Source: Elymus sibiricus
Taxonomy: Eukaryota; Streptophyta; Magnoliopsida; Poales; Poaceae
Length of the DNA stretch: 64,000 nucleotides
NCBI GenBank assembly: GCA_039707655.1
Contig: CM077675.1
Span: 415,771,162-415,835,161 of the forward strand
Reading direction: 5' to 3'
In this document: positions 33,901 through 44,996 of the stretch, in pieces
Layout: each line of letters opens with the position of its first letter
How positions within the stretch are numbered: position 1 is the first letter of the stretch
Notes under the pieces: model-generated
Databases searched by the model: none
What the model saw: only the letters and a program-made list of their open reading frames with translations
What the model was told of the DNA's origin: nothing
Position numbers and translations under genes: made by a program

Positions 33901-35919
33901 CAAAATCAGAATATGTTGCTGAATTTCAAATCTATCCTGGCGAGGGCATTTACGGTGAAATTGATGGAGAGGGCGTATATGTTGGGAACAAAAGGATCTT
34001 GGCAAGGGCATCGTGTCAAACAGGTTGGTGACATGTGAACTCAGCATTTACATATTCAATGTTGACAACATTCTTTTGCTATTTACCATTGAACTTACTG
34101 TTTAATAAAAGACAAACCGACCCATGCATGAAGTTACTGAAAACATTAAATTACTCATTTTTACAGGATATTTTGCTTCATTCTTCTATTTTGTTTAATC
34201 GAAACACAATCTTCTGTTGAAATTTTGAGCTGTTAAATGATCATGTGCAACTCTTTTTTGTTCTAGTTCCGGACATAGTAGAACACATGAAAGGAGTTAC
34301 CATCGGATATGTGGCCTGCAACAAGGAATTGATTGGGGTATTCAGCCTCTCGGATTCATGCCGAACTGGATCAGCCGAAGCCATCAAGGAGTTGAGATCA
34401 CTGGGCATCAAGTCGGTGATGCTTACTGGCGATAGTACTGCTGCTGCTACACATGCACAGAACCAGGTAATGATTTTTTTTCCTGGAGAATAGGTGGATC
34501 TTATTGCTTTGTATTTTCATTTCTCTAGTGGATACAAATCCAACACCTTCTGATTTTGCTGTTTCTTTCTTTTTGTGGCAGCTGGGGAACATACTAGCTG
34601 AGGTTCATGCTGAACTTCTACCAGAAGACAAAGTGAGAATTGTTGATGAACTGAAGGCAAGAGATGGCCCTACACTGATGATTGGCGACGGAATGAATGA
34701 TGCCCCAGCACTGGCTAAGGCTGATGTTGGAGTATCCATGGGTGTGTCCGGTTCAGCCGTCGCAATGGAGACGAGTCACATTACTCTGATGTCTAATGAC
34801 ATCCGCAGGATCCCAAAGGCTATCAAGCTGGCCAGGAGGACACACCGGACCATCGTCGTGAACATTGTCTTCTCGGTGACCACAAAGCTTGCAATTGTTG
34901 GACTTGCATTTGCCGGGCATCCACTTATTTGGGCAGCAGTCCTTGCTGATGTTGGTACTTGCTTGTTGGTGATCATGTACAGCATGCTGCTACTGAGAGA
35001 GAAAGGCAGTGGAAAGGTGGTGAAGAAATGTTGTGCTTCTTCTCACTCAAAGAAGCATGGGCATGGCACTTCCCACCACTGCTCAGATGGTCATCACCAT
35101 GAGCATGTATCAACAGGCGGTTGCGTGGACTCGTCTGCAGGTAAGCATTCTTGCCATGATCATCACCATGAGCATGACCACCATAAAGAGACGAGCAACC
35201 TGCATTCCACAGACAAGCATGGCTGCCATGATCATGGCCATGGCCATAGCCACTGCAAAGAGCCGAGCAGCCATATGGTCACAAGCAAGCATGTTTCCCA
35301 TGGCCATGGCCATACCCACAACATCTGCAACCCTCACCCTGCCACGAACAAGCATGATTGCCATGACCATGAACATAGCCACCACCAAGAACATAACAGT
35401 TCACATTCTGCCGATGAGCATGATTGCCATGATCACAAGCACTGTGAGGAACCAATCAGCTTGCTTTGTGCCACTGAGCATGCTTGCCATGACCATGACC
35501 AGAACCATGAGCATCATTGCTGTGATGAAGAGAAAACAGTGCATGTCGCAGATACGCATTCCTGCCACGACCATAAGCATGAGCACGGTGCATCTGATTC
35601 AGTTCCAGAGCTGTCGATATGGATCGAGGGTCAATCCCCTGAGCACCATGAGCAGGAAATTCAATGCAGCACAAAACACAAAGAGAAAACGTGTGGGCAT
35701 CACCTGAAGGTCAAGGATCACGTCCCTGCTCAGACAGATTGCAGCAGGGGGAGCTGTCATGGTACAGCGAGCAGCAAGACGTGTGAAACCAAAGGTAAAA
35801 ATGTTTGTTCAAGCTGGCCGGTTGGTCGCACCGGAGTTGTCCGCCGGTGTTGCAGGACTAGGTCGCACAGCTGCTGCAGCCCAAGCATGTTGAAACTACC
35901 TGAGATAATAGTAGGATGA
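27976..35919 (+). CDS. HMA2: heavy-metal P1B-type ATPase, HMA2-like zinc/cadmium exporter
   Basis: Spliced gene, 1011 residues. Exons: 27976-28183, 29258-29524, 32155-32252, 32797-33052, 33156-33293, 33397-33724, 33821-34023, 34267-34466, 34582-35919. All introns are GT-AG and every phase joins. Domains: N-terminal metal-binding domain with GICCPSE (residues 23-29), the CCxxE form of zinc/cadmium pumps; membrane helices; actuator TGES (254-257); CPC channel motif (358-360); phosphorylation site DKTGT (Asp402); HP motif (442-443); GDGMNDAP hinge (601-608); helices with Lys668 and Asp689, typical of this subfamily; then a tail of about 305 residues rich in His and Cys. It matches rice and wheat HMA2 in length and sequence. 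Family knowledge: plasma-membrane efflux pumping Zn and Cd into the xylem. HMA2 rather than HMA3 is inferred from overall resemblance. No disabling change seen. Confidence 0.95.
28184..29257 (+). other. intron 1 of the HMA2-like gene
   Basis: 1074 bp between CAGATCG|GTAAGC and TTCTGCAG|TGAGGG. It splits the Val codon between Gln-Ile and Arg-Glu. The only feature recognised inside is the Stowaway MITE at 28941-29096. Confidence 0.85.
28941..29096. mobile_element. Stowaway MITE in intron 1 of the HMA2-like gene
   Basis: 156 bp, flanked by TA (28939-28940 and 29097-29098). The left end is CTCCTCCGTTCACAAATACT and the right end ACTACAAAGATGTT-like in reverse (AACATCTTTGTAGTATTTAT then GAATAGAGCGAG), so AAATACTATAAGATGTT is inverted at both sides. 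Non-coding. Confidence 0.85.
29525..32154 (+). other. intron 2 of the HMA2-like gene, with internal duplication
   Basis: 2630 bp, from CATCGCAG|GTACGC to CTTTGCAG|TTGCTG. Most of it is a diverged tandem duplication described separately. The remaining sequence, about 31960-32154, is ordinary intron. Runs of T (29878-29894) and C (30104-30116) occur. Confidence 0.85.
29655..31960. repeat. tandem duplication within intron 2 of the HMA2-like gene
   Basis: Copy A (about 29655-30600) and copy B (about 30696-31960) share, in the same order: ATGCAG(C/T)(C/T)ATGGTGTAT; CTCATCCATTTTCTAAAAAA; GGCAGAGGAATCCTT with GCCAATTCTGG; AGGTTG(T/C)TGTGATGCTAA; GGCGATGTCGCATCTCAGAT; TATGCTAGAAAACAAA; ATCTAGGAAATTTGCTGT. 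The offset between copies grows from about 1040 to about 1360 bp, because copy B has gained sequence, including a TTTATTTATTTATTTAT stretch and a second TATGCTAGAAAACAAAATTT. Non-coding. Confidence 0.9.
35140..35590 (+). repeat. tandem repeats coding for the His/Cys tail of the HMA2-like protein
   Basis: Seven imperfect units of about 60-77 bp, each starting at a phrase like AAGCATGATTGCCATGATCA and coding for H-x-CHDH followed by HxHxH and a spacer with EPS-like residues. Six units read CHDH; one reads VSHGH. The array lies in the last exon and stays in frame. It probably grew by slippage, and its length is expected to differ between orthologues. The His/Cys clusters are candidate zinc-binding sites. 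Confidence 0.85.
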
Positions 35920-36504
35920 AGAGTATATATGGTATATGTCGGTAACCAAAGTGAGTAGCTTTGTTACTATCCAAAAGGAGTCAGCAACTGTTGAAGTCGC
36001 CTCATCGGCGTATGTAGCTGGATTCTCGTGACTGATAAGAGGTATTTGTGCTGGTTATGCTCCTGAAGAAATGGGGTAGAGGTCTGAATTTTGATGAAGC
36101 AGGTGTCTGTTTGAATGGATACGCTGCTCTTGCTGTCTTCTACCTGTTGGATTTTGCATCTTTTCAAAGAATTTGAGAAGCCGCAAAGGGAGATACGTTC
36201 ATATTATCAATGTGCTCCAACAATAATAATTGGAAGAAGCTGGTCTAGATCAGTTTATAGCTTCTTATTAGGTTATCTTTATTAGAGTACCAAGTTGTAA
36301 CCATACTTGACTTGTGTGGGTGAAACAGCTAAGTTCAGTTATTATGAAATGCTATGAAACGTTGCATAGAATTATGAAATGATGTTTCCTTTTAATGTGG
36401 TTTCAGTGTTTCGCCCTATAAACTATAAGACAGTAAACTTTTAGGATGTAAATTGTGGTTGTGCAAGAGCTTGAAAAGACGTTGTTCTTTAGAACCTTGA
36501 TACG
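35920..36504 (+). other. 3' flank of the HMA2-like gene
   Basis: AT-rich sequence between the stop codon and the CACTA-2 terminus. It should contain the 3' untranslated region; AATAATAA at about 36222 is a plausible polyadenylation signal. No other gene seen. The last three bases, ACG (36502-36504), may be the CACTA-2 target duplication. Confidence 0.6.
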
Positions 36505-36720
36505 CACTAGTAGAAAACAGGGTACTAGTCCCGGTTCGAGAGGGCCTTTAGTCCCGGTTCTGGAACCGGAACAAAACAAACGGGACTAATACCCAAAACC
36601 TTTAGTCCCGGTTTGCTTACGAACCGGGACCAAAGGGGCTCCACGTGGCCGTTGCGGGGCGCCCAGGCAGGAGGACCTTTAGTCCCGGTTGGTAACACCA
36701 ACCGGGACCAAAAGGCAGCC
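36505..36720. repeat. CACTA-2 left terminal and subterminal repeats
   Basis: After the terminus, units such as TTTAGTCCCGGTTCTGGAAC, TTTAGTCCCGGTTTGCTTAC with GAACCGGGACC, and TTTAGTCCCGGTTGGTAAC with ACCAACCGGGACC appear about every 60 bp. They match the right-end units at 54185-54420 and those of CACTA-1. Confidence 0.9.
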
Positions 36721-39354
36721 ACGCGTCAGCAGCTCGCAGGCGCTGGGGGGTTTGTTTTTTTTTTTGGAAGGGGGGGTTTTGGAGGGTTAATTTAGGGGTT
36801 TCATATTGTGTTAGCTAGCTATAATAGAGAGAAGTGACCTCTCTTTCTCCGTGCTTGGTCGACGCTAGCTACTATACATATAGAGAGAACTCGACGCTAG
36901 CTAGTAAGCAAATGAAGAAAACCATTAATTACACAAGATCGTCATGAACATATATAGAGAGAAGTGACATCTCTTTCTCCGTGCTTGGTCGAACAACAAG
37001 CTTTCGTATATCTATCCGACGCTACTACATATGTACAATATAACATATCTTACAATCCCTAACATCATCTACCTAAGACCATTGCAATTCCACATGGTAT
37101 TCTCCGTGTTCAGGTATGACGTGGTCAAGAAAGAATCCCGCCAATTCCTCATGAATTGCTCGTATGCGATCATGTGGTAGGAGTTCATCCCGCATCTGCC
37201 AGATCTAATTTAAAGAAGGGGGTCAATACATATATATGAATGAAACTCAACACAATTGATGGTAATATATAAAATAAAATTGTGAATATTGTTTACGTAC
37301 TTCAAATTGTTTCTCAGAGAAGCCCCGCTCAGAGGTATAGTGGCGAATGAACTCGCATACGTAGTATCCACATAAATGATTCTCGGGTGCCTGGTACAAG
37401 CACTTTACGAGAATAGAGTTCAATCAAACTGATAAGCAAGCATGATAATGGTATTGATGAAACTAGAATCAATGAGAGATGCGCGGAACTAGCTAGTACT
37501 ACTTACTCTGGGGTGTGTAAATCGCAGCTCGTTGTTTAGACAGGGAACCATTCGGGTGAACTTTTTCCAAACCCTGGAAGGCAAAGAAAATGATTACTTG
37601 ATATCAGGAAATGAACGAAAGTTGCCGATATGGTCCCGGTATTGATTGAACTTACTTCTGGAGCATTGCAGTCATGTCCGCATAATTCTCGGGATCTTTA
37701 CGTCTCGAGTCTAAGACAGTTACTAATGCCCCGTCAAGCTTAATGGATAGCAGAATAAAGTGGAAGCTGCGCACGCATAACTCATCAATTACATTACTTA
37801 ACCTCGAGTAAGCGAAACCGAATATGCACAAAACAGTAACACTCACTTGAAGACATAAGGAAAGAGTATTTCCCTTTTGTTTTGATGTCTAAGGAACGCT
37901 TCTAGCAAGTTGTCCTCGGTATCTTTGGCGGCGTTTTGTACCGACCATTCATTTACGGTATTTGGGCTAATGAACCCAATGTCATAGATTTGTTCTTTTT
38001 TGCATTCGACCATCTTCAATCTGCATAATATAGTGATGATAATTATATATACATGCAATGAACGAGCTGAGCTAGAGACTTAATTATAGAAGTAATACTT
38101 ACAGACAGTAGCAAGTCATGAGTTGTTTGTCGAGGGCCTCTTGATTGTATAACTGAAATAACTCCACAAATTCAACAGGCATCAGGTCGACTCCAGGGAA
38201 GTCGTGCTCTTTTTTAATTCTGATCATCAAACTGTCTTTCCCAGACTTCCTGCAGGTTTCCATGTACCACTCATGCAATTTTTGCATCATCATTGTTAGA
38301 TGAGGATGATCAGGTTTGACGAGAGGCTTCCCGTGCTCGTATCTAAAGACGTCCTCTGCTGCTACTACCTCAGCCGTTTCAAACTGTACATCATCGCCCA
38401 CGTAATCACCAAGAGTGGTATCGGGCAGTAGCACCGGATGATTAGCGATATCGCTAGACACCTTGAGCGGGGGACACGATTGCTTCTCCTGTTCGCCGAG
38501 CTGGGGAATTGTTTTCCCACTTCTTCGTTTTTTGTCTCTTGCAGCACTGGAAGTACTTCCCGACCACCGCGCTTCATCATGTGTCTTTGTAATTATGCGG
38601 TCATAGTTGGATTGCGGCAGAGGCGGTGGTGGTCGCTTCAGGGCATCCAGAGTGCGCTTCCCTTTCACCGGATCTACCGTTTCCTTCGGAGGTGGTGGTT
38701 TCCGTGCAAAATGGGCCTTCACTTCGGCTTCACTGATTTCAGCGTTTTCCTTGTCAGTCCTCTCATATGGTAACTTTGGAAGAGGCTTGAGGCTTGGACC
38801 AAATTTGTATTTCTTCCCGCCTATTGTACTGCTAGCCGCCGGAGCGGTGGCGACTCTTTTCCGCCGTTGCTGACGTGCCGGAGGAGGCAGAGTGCCCTGA
38901 CGCGCCGGAGGAGGCGAAGGAGGAGGCGGAGTGCCCTGACGCACCGGAGGAGGAGAAGGAGGAGGCTGAGTGCCCTAACGCGCCGGAGGAGGAGGAGGAG
39001 GAGGAGGAAGCGGAGTGCCCTGACGCACCGGAGGAGGCCGAGTCTGCTGAGGCGTCCAGTTTGGAAGCTTGATGTACTCCTTTCTCCATAGACAGGTACT
39101 CCTCAAAGCATTTTCCAGAAGAATAATATCCTCTTCACCTGTAGGGTTGTCAAGCTCCAGCCCCTCAAATCCATCCATTATTTCATCCACCGTCACAACA
39201 GCATAGCCATGTGGAATCGGACGGCAATGGAAAGTTCCCTCAGCTCGAGGAGGTACAACAGAGCCGACCGCCGCCTTGAAGGTCAGGTTCTGGCATTTCG
39301 TCATTAGCTCGCAATGTTCAGCCCGCGTGATACTATCCACGGGGTAGCGAGGAG

Positions 39355-40992
39355 TGATGTCTACTACGCAACCTTCTTCTTGTAGACTCGTGTTGGGCCT
39401 CCAAGCGCAGAGTTTTGTAGGACAGTAGCAAATTTCCCTCAAGTGGATGACCTAAGGTTTATCAATCTGTGGGAGGCGTAGGATGAAGATAGTCTCTCTC
39501 AAACAACCCTACAACCAAATAACAAAGAGTCTCTTGTGTCCCCAACACACCCAATACAATGGTAAATTGTATAGGTGCACTAGTTCGGCGAAGAGATGGT
39601 GATACAAGTGTAATATGGATGGTAGATATAGGTTTTTATAATCTGAAAATATAAAAACAGCAAGGTAGCAAGTAACAAAAGTGAGCACAAACGGTATTGC
39701 AATGCTTGAAAACAAGGCCTAGGGTTCATACTTTCACTAGTGCAAGTTCTCTCAACAATACTAACATAGTTGAATCATATATAAATCCCTCACGTGCGAC
39801 AAAGAGTTCACTCCAAAGTCACAAGTAGCGGAGAACAAACGAAGAAATTATTGTATGGTACGAAACCACCTCAAAGTTATCTTTTCTGATCAATCTTATG
39901 AGCTATCCCTATAAGTGTCACGAACAGCCCTAGAGTTCGTAATAAAATAACACCTTAAGATGCACATCAACCAAAACCCTAATGTCACCTAGATACCCCA
40001 ATGTCACCTCGAGTACCCATGGGCTTGATTATACGATATGCATCACATAATTTCAGATTCATCACGTTCAATCCAACACAAAGAACTTCAAAGAGTGCCC
40101 CAAAGTTTCTACCGGAGAGTCAAGACGAAAACGTGTGCCAACCCCTATGCATAGATTCCCAAGGTCACGGAACCCGCAAGTTGATCACCAAAACATACAT
40201 CAAGTGGATCAATAGAACATCCCATTGTCACCACAGATATCCCATCGCAAGACATACATCAAGTGTTCTCAAATCCTTAAAGATTCAATCCGATAAGAAA
40301 ACTTCAAAGGGAAAACTCAATTCATCACAAGAAGATAGAGAGGGGAAAAGTCCATATGATTCATCTATATCAATAAAGCTCGCGGTACATCAAGATCGTG
40401 TCATCTCAAGAACACGAGAGAGAGAGATCAAACACATAGCTACTGGTACATACCCTCAGCCCCGTGGGTGAACTACTCCCTCCTCGTCATGGAGACCGCC
40501 GGGATGATGAAGATGGCCTCCGGTGATGGTTTCCCCCTCCGGCAGGGTGCCGGAACGGGCTCCCGGTTGGTTTTTCGTGGCTCTGGAGGCTTGCGGCGGC
40601 GGAACTCCCGATCTAGGTTTGTTTCTGGGGGTTTTAGTATTTATAGGAATTTTTGGCGTCGGTCCCACGTCCGGAAGGTTCCTGAGGAAGTCACAAGCCA
40701 GGGGGCGCGCCCTAGGGGGGGGGGGGCGCCCCCCAGGCTTGTGGCCTCCTCGGTCACTTCCTAGCCCAGCTTTTTGCTCCAGTATTTTTTATATTTTCCA
40801 AAAATATTCTCCGTAAATTTTCAGCCCATTCCGGGAACTTTTATTTCTGCACAAAAAACAACACCACGGTAGCTCTGCTGAAAACAGCGTCAGTCCGGGT
40901 TAGTTATAATAAAATCATACCAAAATCATATAGAATTATTGTAAACATGGCATGAATACTTCATAAATTATAGATACGTTGGAGACGTATCA
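39355..40992 (-). repeat. 3' LTR of the nested gypsy element
   Basis: 1638 bp, plus strand TGATGTCTACTACGCAACC to GGAGACGTATCA. Open frames inside (40001-40471, 40468-40816) recur in the other LTR and are not genes. A run of 13 G near 40716 differs in length from the partner. Confidence 0.95.
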
Positions 40993-41010
40993 GCATCCCC
41001 AAGCTTAATT
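40993..41010 (-). other. polypurine tract of the nested gypsy element
   Basis: The minus strand reads AAGCTTGGGGATGC directly before the 3' LTR. It is the purine-rich primer position. The phrase GCATCCCCAAGCTT occurs again within the interior (43373-43386 region), part of the 0.7-kb duplication. Confidence 0.65.
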
Positions 41011-42506
41011 CCTACTCGTCCTCGAGTAGGTAAATGATAAAAGAAATAATTTATGAAGTGTGAATGCTACCCAACATGTTCATCATATTCTTTTCTTTTT
41101 TGTATAGCATGGACATTTGGACTTGTAAATGATTCAAAGCAATAGTCTAGTTTTAACACAATGACTTCAATACTCAAGCATGTCAACAAGCAACCATGTC
41201 TTTCAAAATATCAACACTAAAGAAAGTTATCCCTAGCCCATCATGCTCAATCATTGATCCATTCATGAAACACACTCAAATATTAGCCATGCCCAATGCT
41301 CAAGTACGATCATAGTGCCCCCTAGTTGGTGCTTATAAGAGAAGAAGGAGACTCAAAGCAAAAATAAAAATTGCATAAAGTAAATAGATAGGCCCTTCGC
41401 AGAGGGAAGTAGGGATTTGTAGAGGTGCCAGAGCTCAAAGTTTTAAATTGAGAGAGAAAAAATATTTTGGGTGGCATGCTCTTCCTGTCAACGAAAACGA
41501 CAAAGTAGCTCACAATACTTTCCATGCTAGATGTATCATAGGCGGTTCCCAGACAGAAAATAAAGTTTTTACTCCCCCTCCACCAATCAATCACACTCCA
41601 CGGCGGGCCGAATCCACGGGTACCGTCCATACAAACAACAATCCTGGGGGAGTTTTGTTTCATTATGTTTTGATTTGATTTTTTTGAGCATGGAACTGGG
41701 CATCCCAAATACCAGCCACTTTCTTGTGAATGATAGTGAATCAACACATATCGTGAGAATAACACACCTAGCATGGAAAAATATTGGATACTCCCCACCG
41801 TTTCATGAGCGGTACGGGCACACAAAAGAGAACATTTATTTTTGAAAATTTAGAGATGGCACATACAAATTTGCTTGGAACGGCATGGAAATACCGCATA
41901 TAGGTAGGTATGGTGGACTCATAAGGCAAAACTTGGTTTAAGGATTTTGGATGCACAAGTAGTATTTCTACTTAGTACAAATGGAGGCTAGCAAATACAT
42001 TGGGAAGCAACCAAACCAAGAAACGAAAATTCACATAAGTGAGCATTGAACATAACTAACACCGAATAATGCACCACAAGTAGGATGTAACTTCATTGCA
42101 TAACTATTGACTTTCGTACTTGCATAGGGAATCACAAACCTTAACACCAATATTCCTACTAAAGCATAATTACTCACTAACATGACTCACATATTACTAT
42201 CATCATGTTTCAAAACTATTACAAAGAATCAAGTTTAATTTGTCCCATGATCTTCATGAAAGTTTTATTATATCCTCCCTGGATATCTATCACTTTGGGA
42301 CTAGTTTCATATATTGCCATTGCTTTTTGGCAAGCTCAAACAAATTTAAGTGAAGTACAAGAGCATAAAGATTTCATCTCTCAAAAATATATAAGTGAAG
42401 CATGAGAGGAAATGACAAGCTACTCTCAAAAGATATAAGTGAAGATCAATGAGTAGTCAAACAATTAAGCAGCTATGTGAGGACTCTCTCTCTCTCTCAG
42501 TAAATA

Positions 42507-44020
42507 TTTTCAGATCTGAGTATTTTATTAAACAGCAAGCAAAAGAAAAATAGCACTCCAAGAATAGCACGCATCATGTGAACGAATAAAAATTTAGGCT
42601 CAACATAGGCTAACCGATAATTGTTGGTGAAGAGAGGTGGGATGCGTAGCCTCCCCAAGCTTAGATGCTTGAGACTTCTTGAAATATTTACTTGGGGTGC
42701 CTTGGGCATCCCCAAGCTTGAGCTTTTGTATCTCGTTCAATCCTCTCATATCATGGTTTCACCTATTCTCAAAAACTTCATCCACACAAAACTTGAAAAG
42801 AACTCGTGAGATAGGTTAGTACACATAAGAATAAATCAACACTTCATGTACTGCCAAGACAAGTTGCATAATAATTTTCAAATATTAGGTACTGTATACT
42901 ATCATTTCCACAATTTATATTTACCAATATAGGCTATGGAAACTATAGGATAAGTAGATAACGAAACTATGACAGCAATCCGTCCAAACAGAACAGTCTG
43001 TAGAAATTTATGAAAACAGTGTACTTGTGTAACTCAAAAAAATATGAAAATTTAGGACATGCTAAAAACATTATATGACAACACTGTGTAAAAATTTCAG
43101 GAACTTTCCACGTTCCAGTAAAATATGAAAATTCAAACACTACAGCAAAAGTTTCTGTTTTTACACAGCACACATCAAAACATGCAATGCAAGCATCCTA
43201 AGACAATTCTTGGAAATTTTTATTGAAAAACAAGATTATAAATAAAACCTAACAGAGAACAACAAAATAAAATGATGCTCCAAGCAAAACTCATATTATG
43301 TGACGAATAAAAATATAGCTCCAAGTAAGATATACCGATAGTGTTGAAGACGAAAGAGGGGATGCCTTCCGGGGCATCCCCAAGCTTAGGCGCTTGAGTA
43401 TTCCTTGGATATTACCTTGGGGGTGCCTTGGGAATCTCCAAGCTTAGGTTCTTGTCACTCCTTATTCTTCTCATATCGGTGTCTCACCCAAAACTTGAAA
43501 ACTTCAATCACACAAAACTTAACGGAACTTCGTGAGATGGGTTAGTATAATAAACAAAGATCATTCACTTAGGTACTGTCACGACAAGATTCATAATTGT
43601 TCCCACCTGATACCTAATGTATTCTACCATTCCCATAATTTATACCACTAAATATAAGCTATGGAAACACTAAAACAAGCAAACTATGCATGCAAAACAG
43701 AATCTGTCAAAAACAGAACAGTCTGTGAAGATCTGTAGTGTAACTATACTTCCCTGTCTTTAAAAATTCTGAAAAATTAGGAAAACCTGAAGAATTTGTA
43801 TATCAAGACTGTGTAAAAAGTTCAGATCATTATCACGCTCCAGTAAAAAATGAAAATTCCTGTACTGGAGTCAAAAGTTTCTGTTTTGGTTCAGCATCGA
43901 TTCTACTCATCTTGTGAGTCATCCCAAAGGCTTTACTTGGCACTTTATTGAAATAAAAGGCATAAAACATGATTACTACAGTAGCTTAATCATGTGAACA
44001 CACAAAAACAGAAAGTAAAA
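42507..44020. repeat. duplicated segment of about 715 bp inside the nested gypsy element
   Basis: Copy 1 (about 42507-43200) and copy 2 (about 43220-43920) align with a shift near 712 bp. Shared phrases: GTGA(A)CGAATAAAAAT, ACCGATA, CCCCAAGCTTAG, ACTTCGTGAGAT-like, GGCTATGGAAAC, AACAGAACAGTCTGT, GACTGTGTAAAAA, AAAAGTTTCTGTTTT. A third partial start (TTTATTGAAATAAAAGG… AATCATGTGAACACAC) lies at 43945-44000. No coding potential seen. Confidence 0.85.
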
Positions 44021-44062
44021 GTGTTGGGTTGCCTCCCAACAAGCGCTTTTCTTTAATGCCTT

Positions 44063-44869
44063 TTAGCTAGGCATGATGATTTCAATGATGCTCACATAAA
44101 AGATAAGAATTGAAACATGCAAGAGAGCATCATGAAGCATATGAATAGCACATTTAAGCCTAACCCACTTCCTATGCATAGGGATTTTGTGAGCAAACAA
44201 CTTATGGGAACAAGAATCAACTAGCATAGGAAGGCAAAACAAGCATAACTTCAAAACTTTGAACACATAGAGAGGAAACTTGATATTATTGCAATTCCTA
44301 CAAGCATATACTCCTCCCTCATAATAATTTTCAGTAGCATCATGAATGAATTCAACAATATAACTATCACATAAAGCATTCTTTTCATGATTCATAAGCA
44401 TAGAAATTTTACTACTCACCACATAAGCAAATTTATTCTCATCAATAGTAGTGGGAGCAAACTCAACAAAATAACTATCATGTGAAGCATAATCCAATTG
44501 AAAATTAAAATCATGATGACAAGTTTCATGGTTATCATTATTCTTTATAGCATACATGTCATCACAATAATCATCATAGATAAGAGGCATGCTTTCATCA
44601 TAATAAATTTGCTCATCAAAACTTGGGGGACTAAAAATATCATCTTCATCAAACATAGCATCCCCAAGCTTGTAGCTTTGCATATCATTAGCATCATGAA
44701 TATTCAAGGAATTCAGACTAACAACATTGCAATCATTCTCATTACTCAAAGATTTAGTGCCAAACATTTTAATAACTTCTTCTTCTAACACTTGAGCACA
44801 ATTTTCCTTTCCATCATTTTCACGAAAGACATTAAAAAGATGAAGCATATGAGGCAACCTCAATTCCAT
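44063..44869 (-). CDS. uncharacterised open frame of the nested non-autonomous gypsy element
   Basis: 268 codons, ATG at 44869, about 100 bases inside the primer site, so it is the first frame of the element's transcript. The protein is acidic in its first half (NENDCNVVSLNSLNIHDAND, MFDEDDIFSPPSFDEQIYYD, DDYCDDMYAIKNNDNHETC) and hydrophobic with many Cys and His at the end (VLKLCLFCLPMLVDSC, LLHVSILIFYVSIIEI). It has no gag, protease or polymerase motif. I recognise it only as a frame seen in Triticeae gypsy repeats. Its long intact state suggests either recent spread or some constraint; the function is unknown. A second-position alternative is a decayed env-like frame. Confidence 0.6.
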   Translation of the reverse strand: MELRLPHMLHLFNVFRENDGKENCAQVLEEEVIKMFGTKSLSNENDCNVVSLNSLNIHDANDMQSYKLGDAMFDEDDIFSPPSFDEQIYYDESMPLIYDDYCDDMYAIKNNDNHETCHHDFNFQLDYASHDSYFVEFAPTTIDENKFAYVVSSKISMLMNHEKNALCDSYIVEFIHDATENYYEGGVYACRNCNNIKFPLYVFKVLKLCLFCLPMLVDSCSHKLFAHKIPMHRKWVRLKCAIHMLHDALLHVSILIFYVSIIEIIMPS

Positions 44870-44972
44870 TTTTTTGTAGTTTTCTTTTATAAAACCAAAC
44901 TAGTGATAAAAACAAGAAACTAAAAGATTCAATTGCAAGATCTAAAGATATACCTTCAAGCACTCACCTCCC

Positions 44973-44989
44973 CGGCAACGGCGCCAGAA
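44973..44989 (-). other. primer binding site (tRNA-Asp) of the nested gypsy element
   Basis: The minus strand reads TGGCGCCGTTGCCGGGGAG, an exact complement of the plant tRNA-Asp 3' end, lying 10 bases inside the LTR end at 44997. Confidence 0.88.
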
Positions 44990-44996
44990 AAGAGCT

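Noticed and set aside
35033..35707. 224-codon Met/Ala/Ile-rich frame
   Set aside because: It is a shifted reading of the His/Cys repeat in the last HMA2 exon.
40001..40816. Frames of 97-156 codons, repeated at 45643-46455
   Set aside because: Both sets lie in the paired LTRs of the nested gypsy element and reflect LTR identity, not genes.
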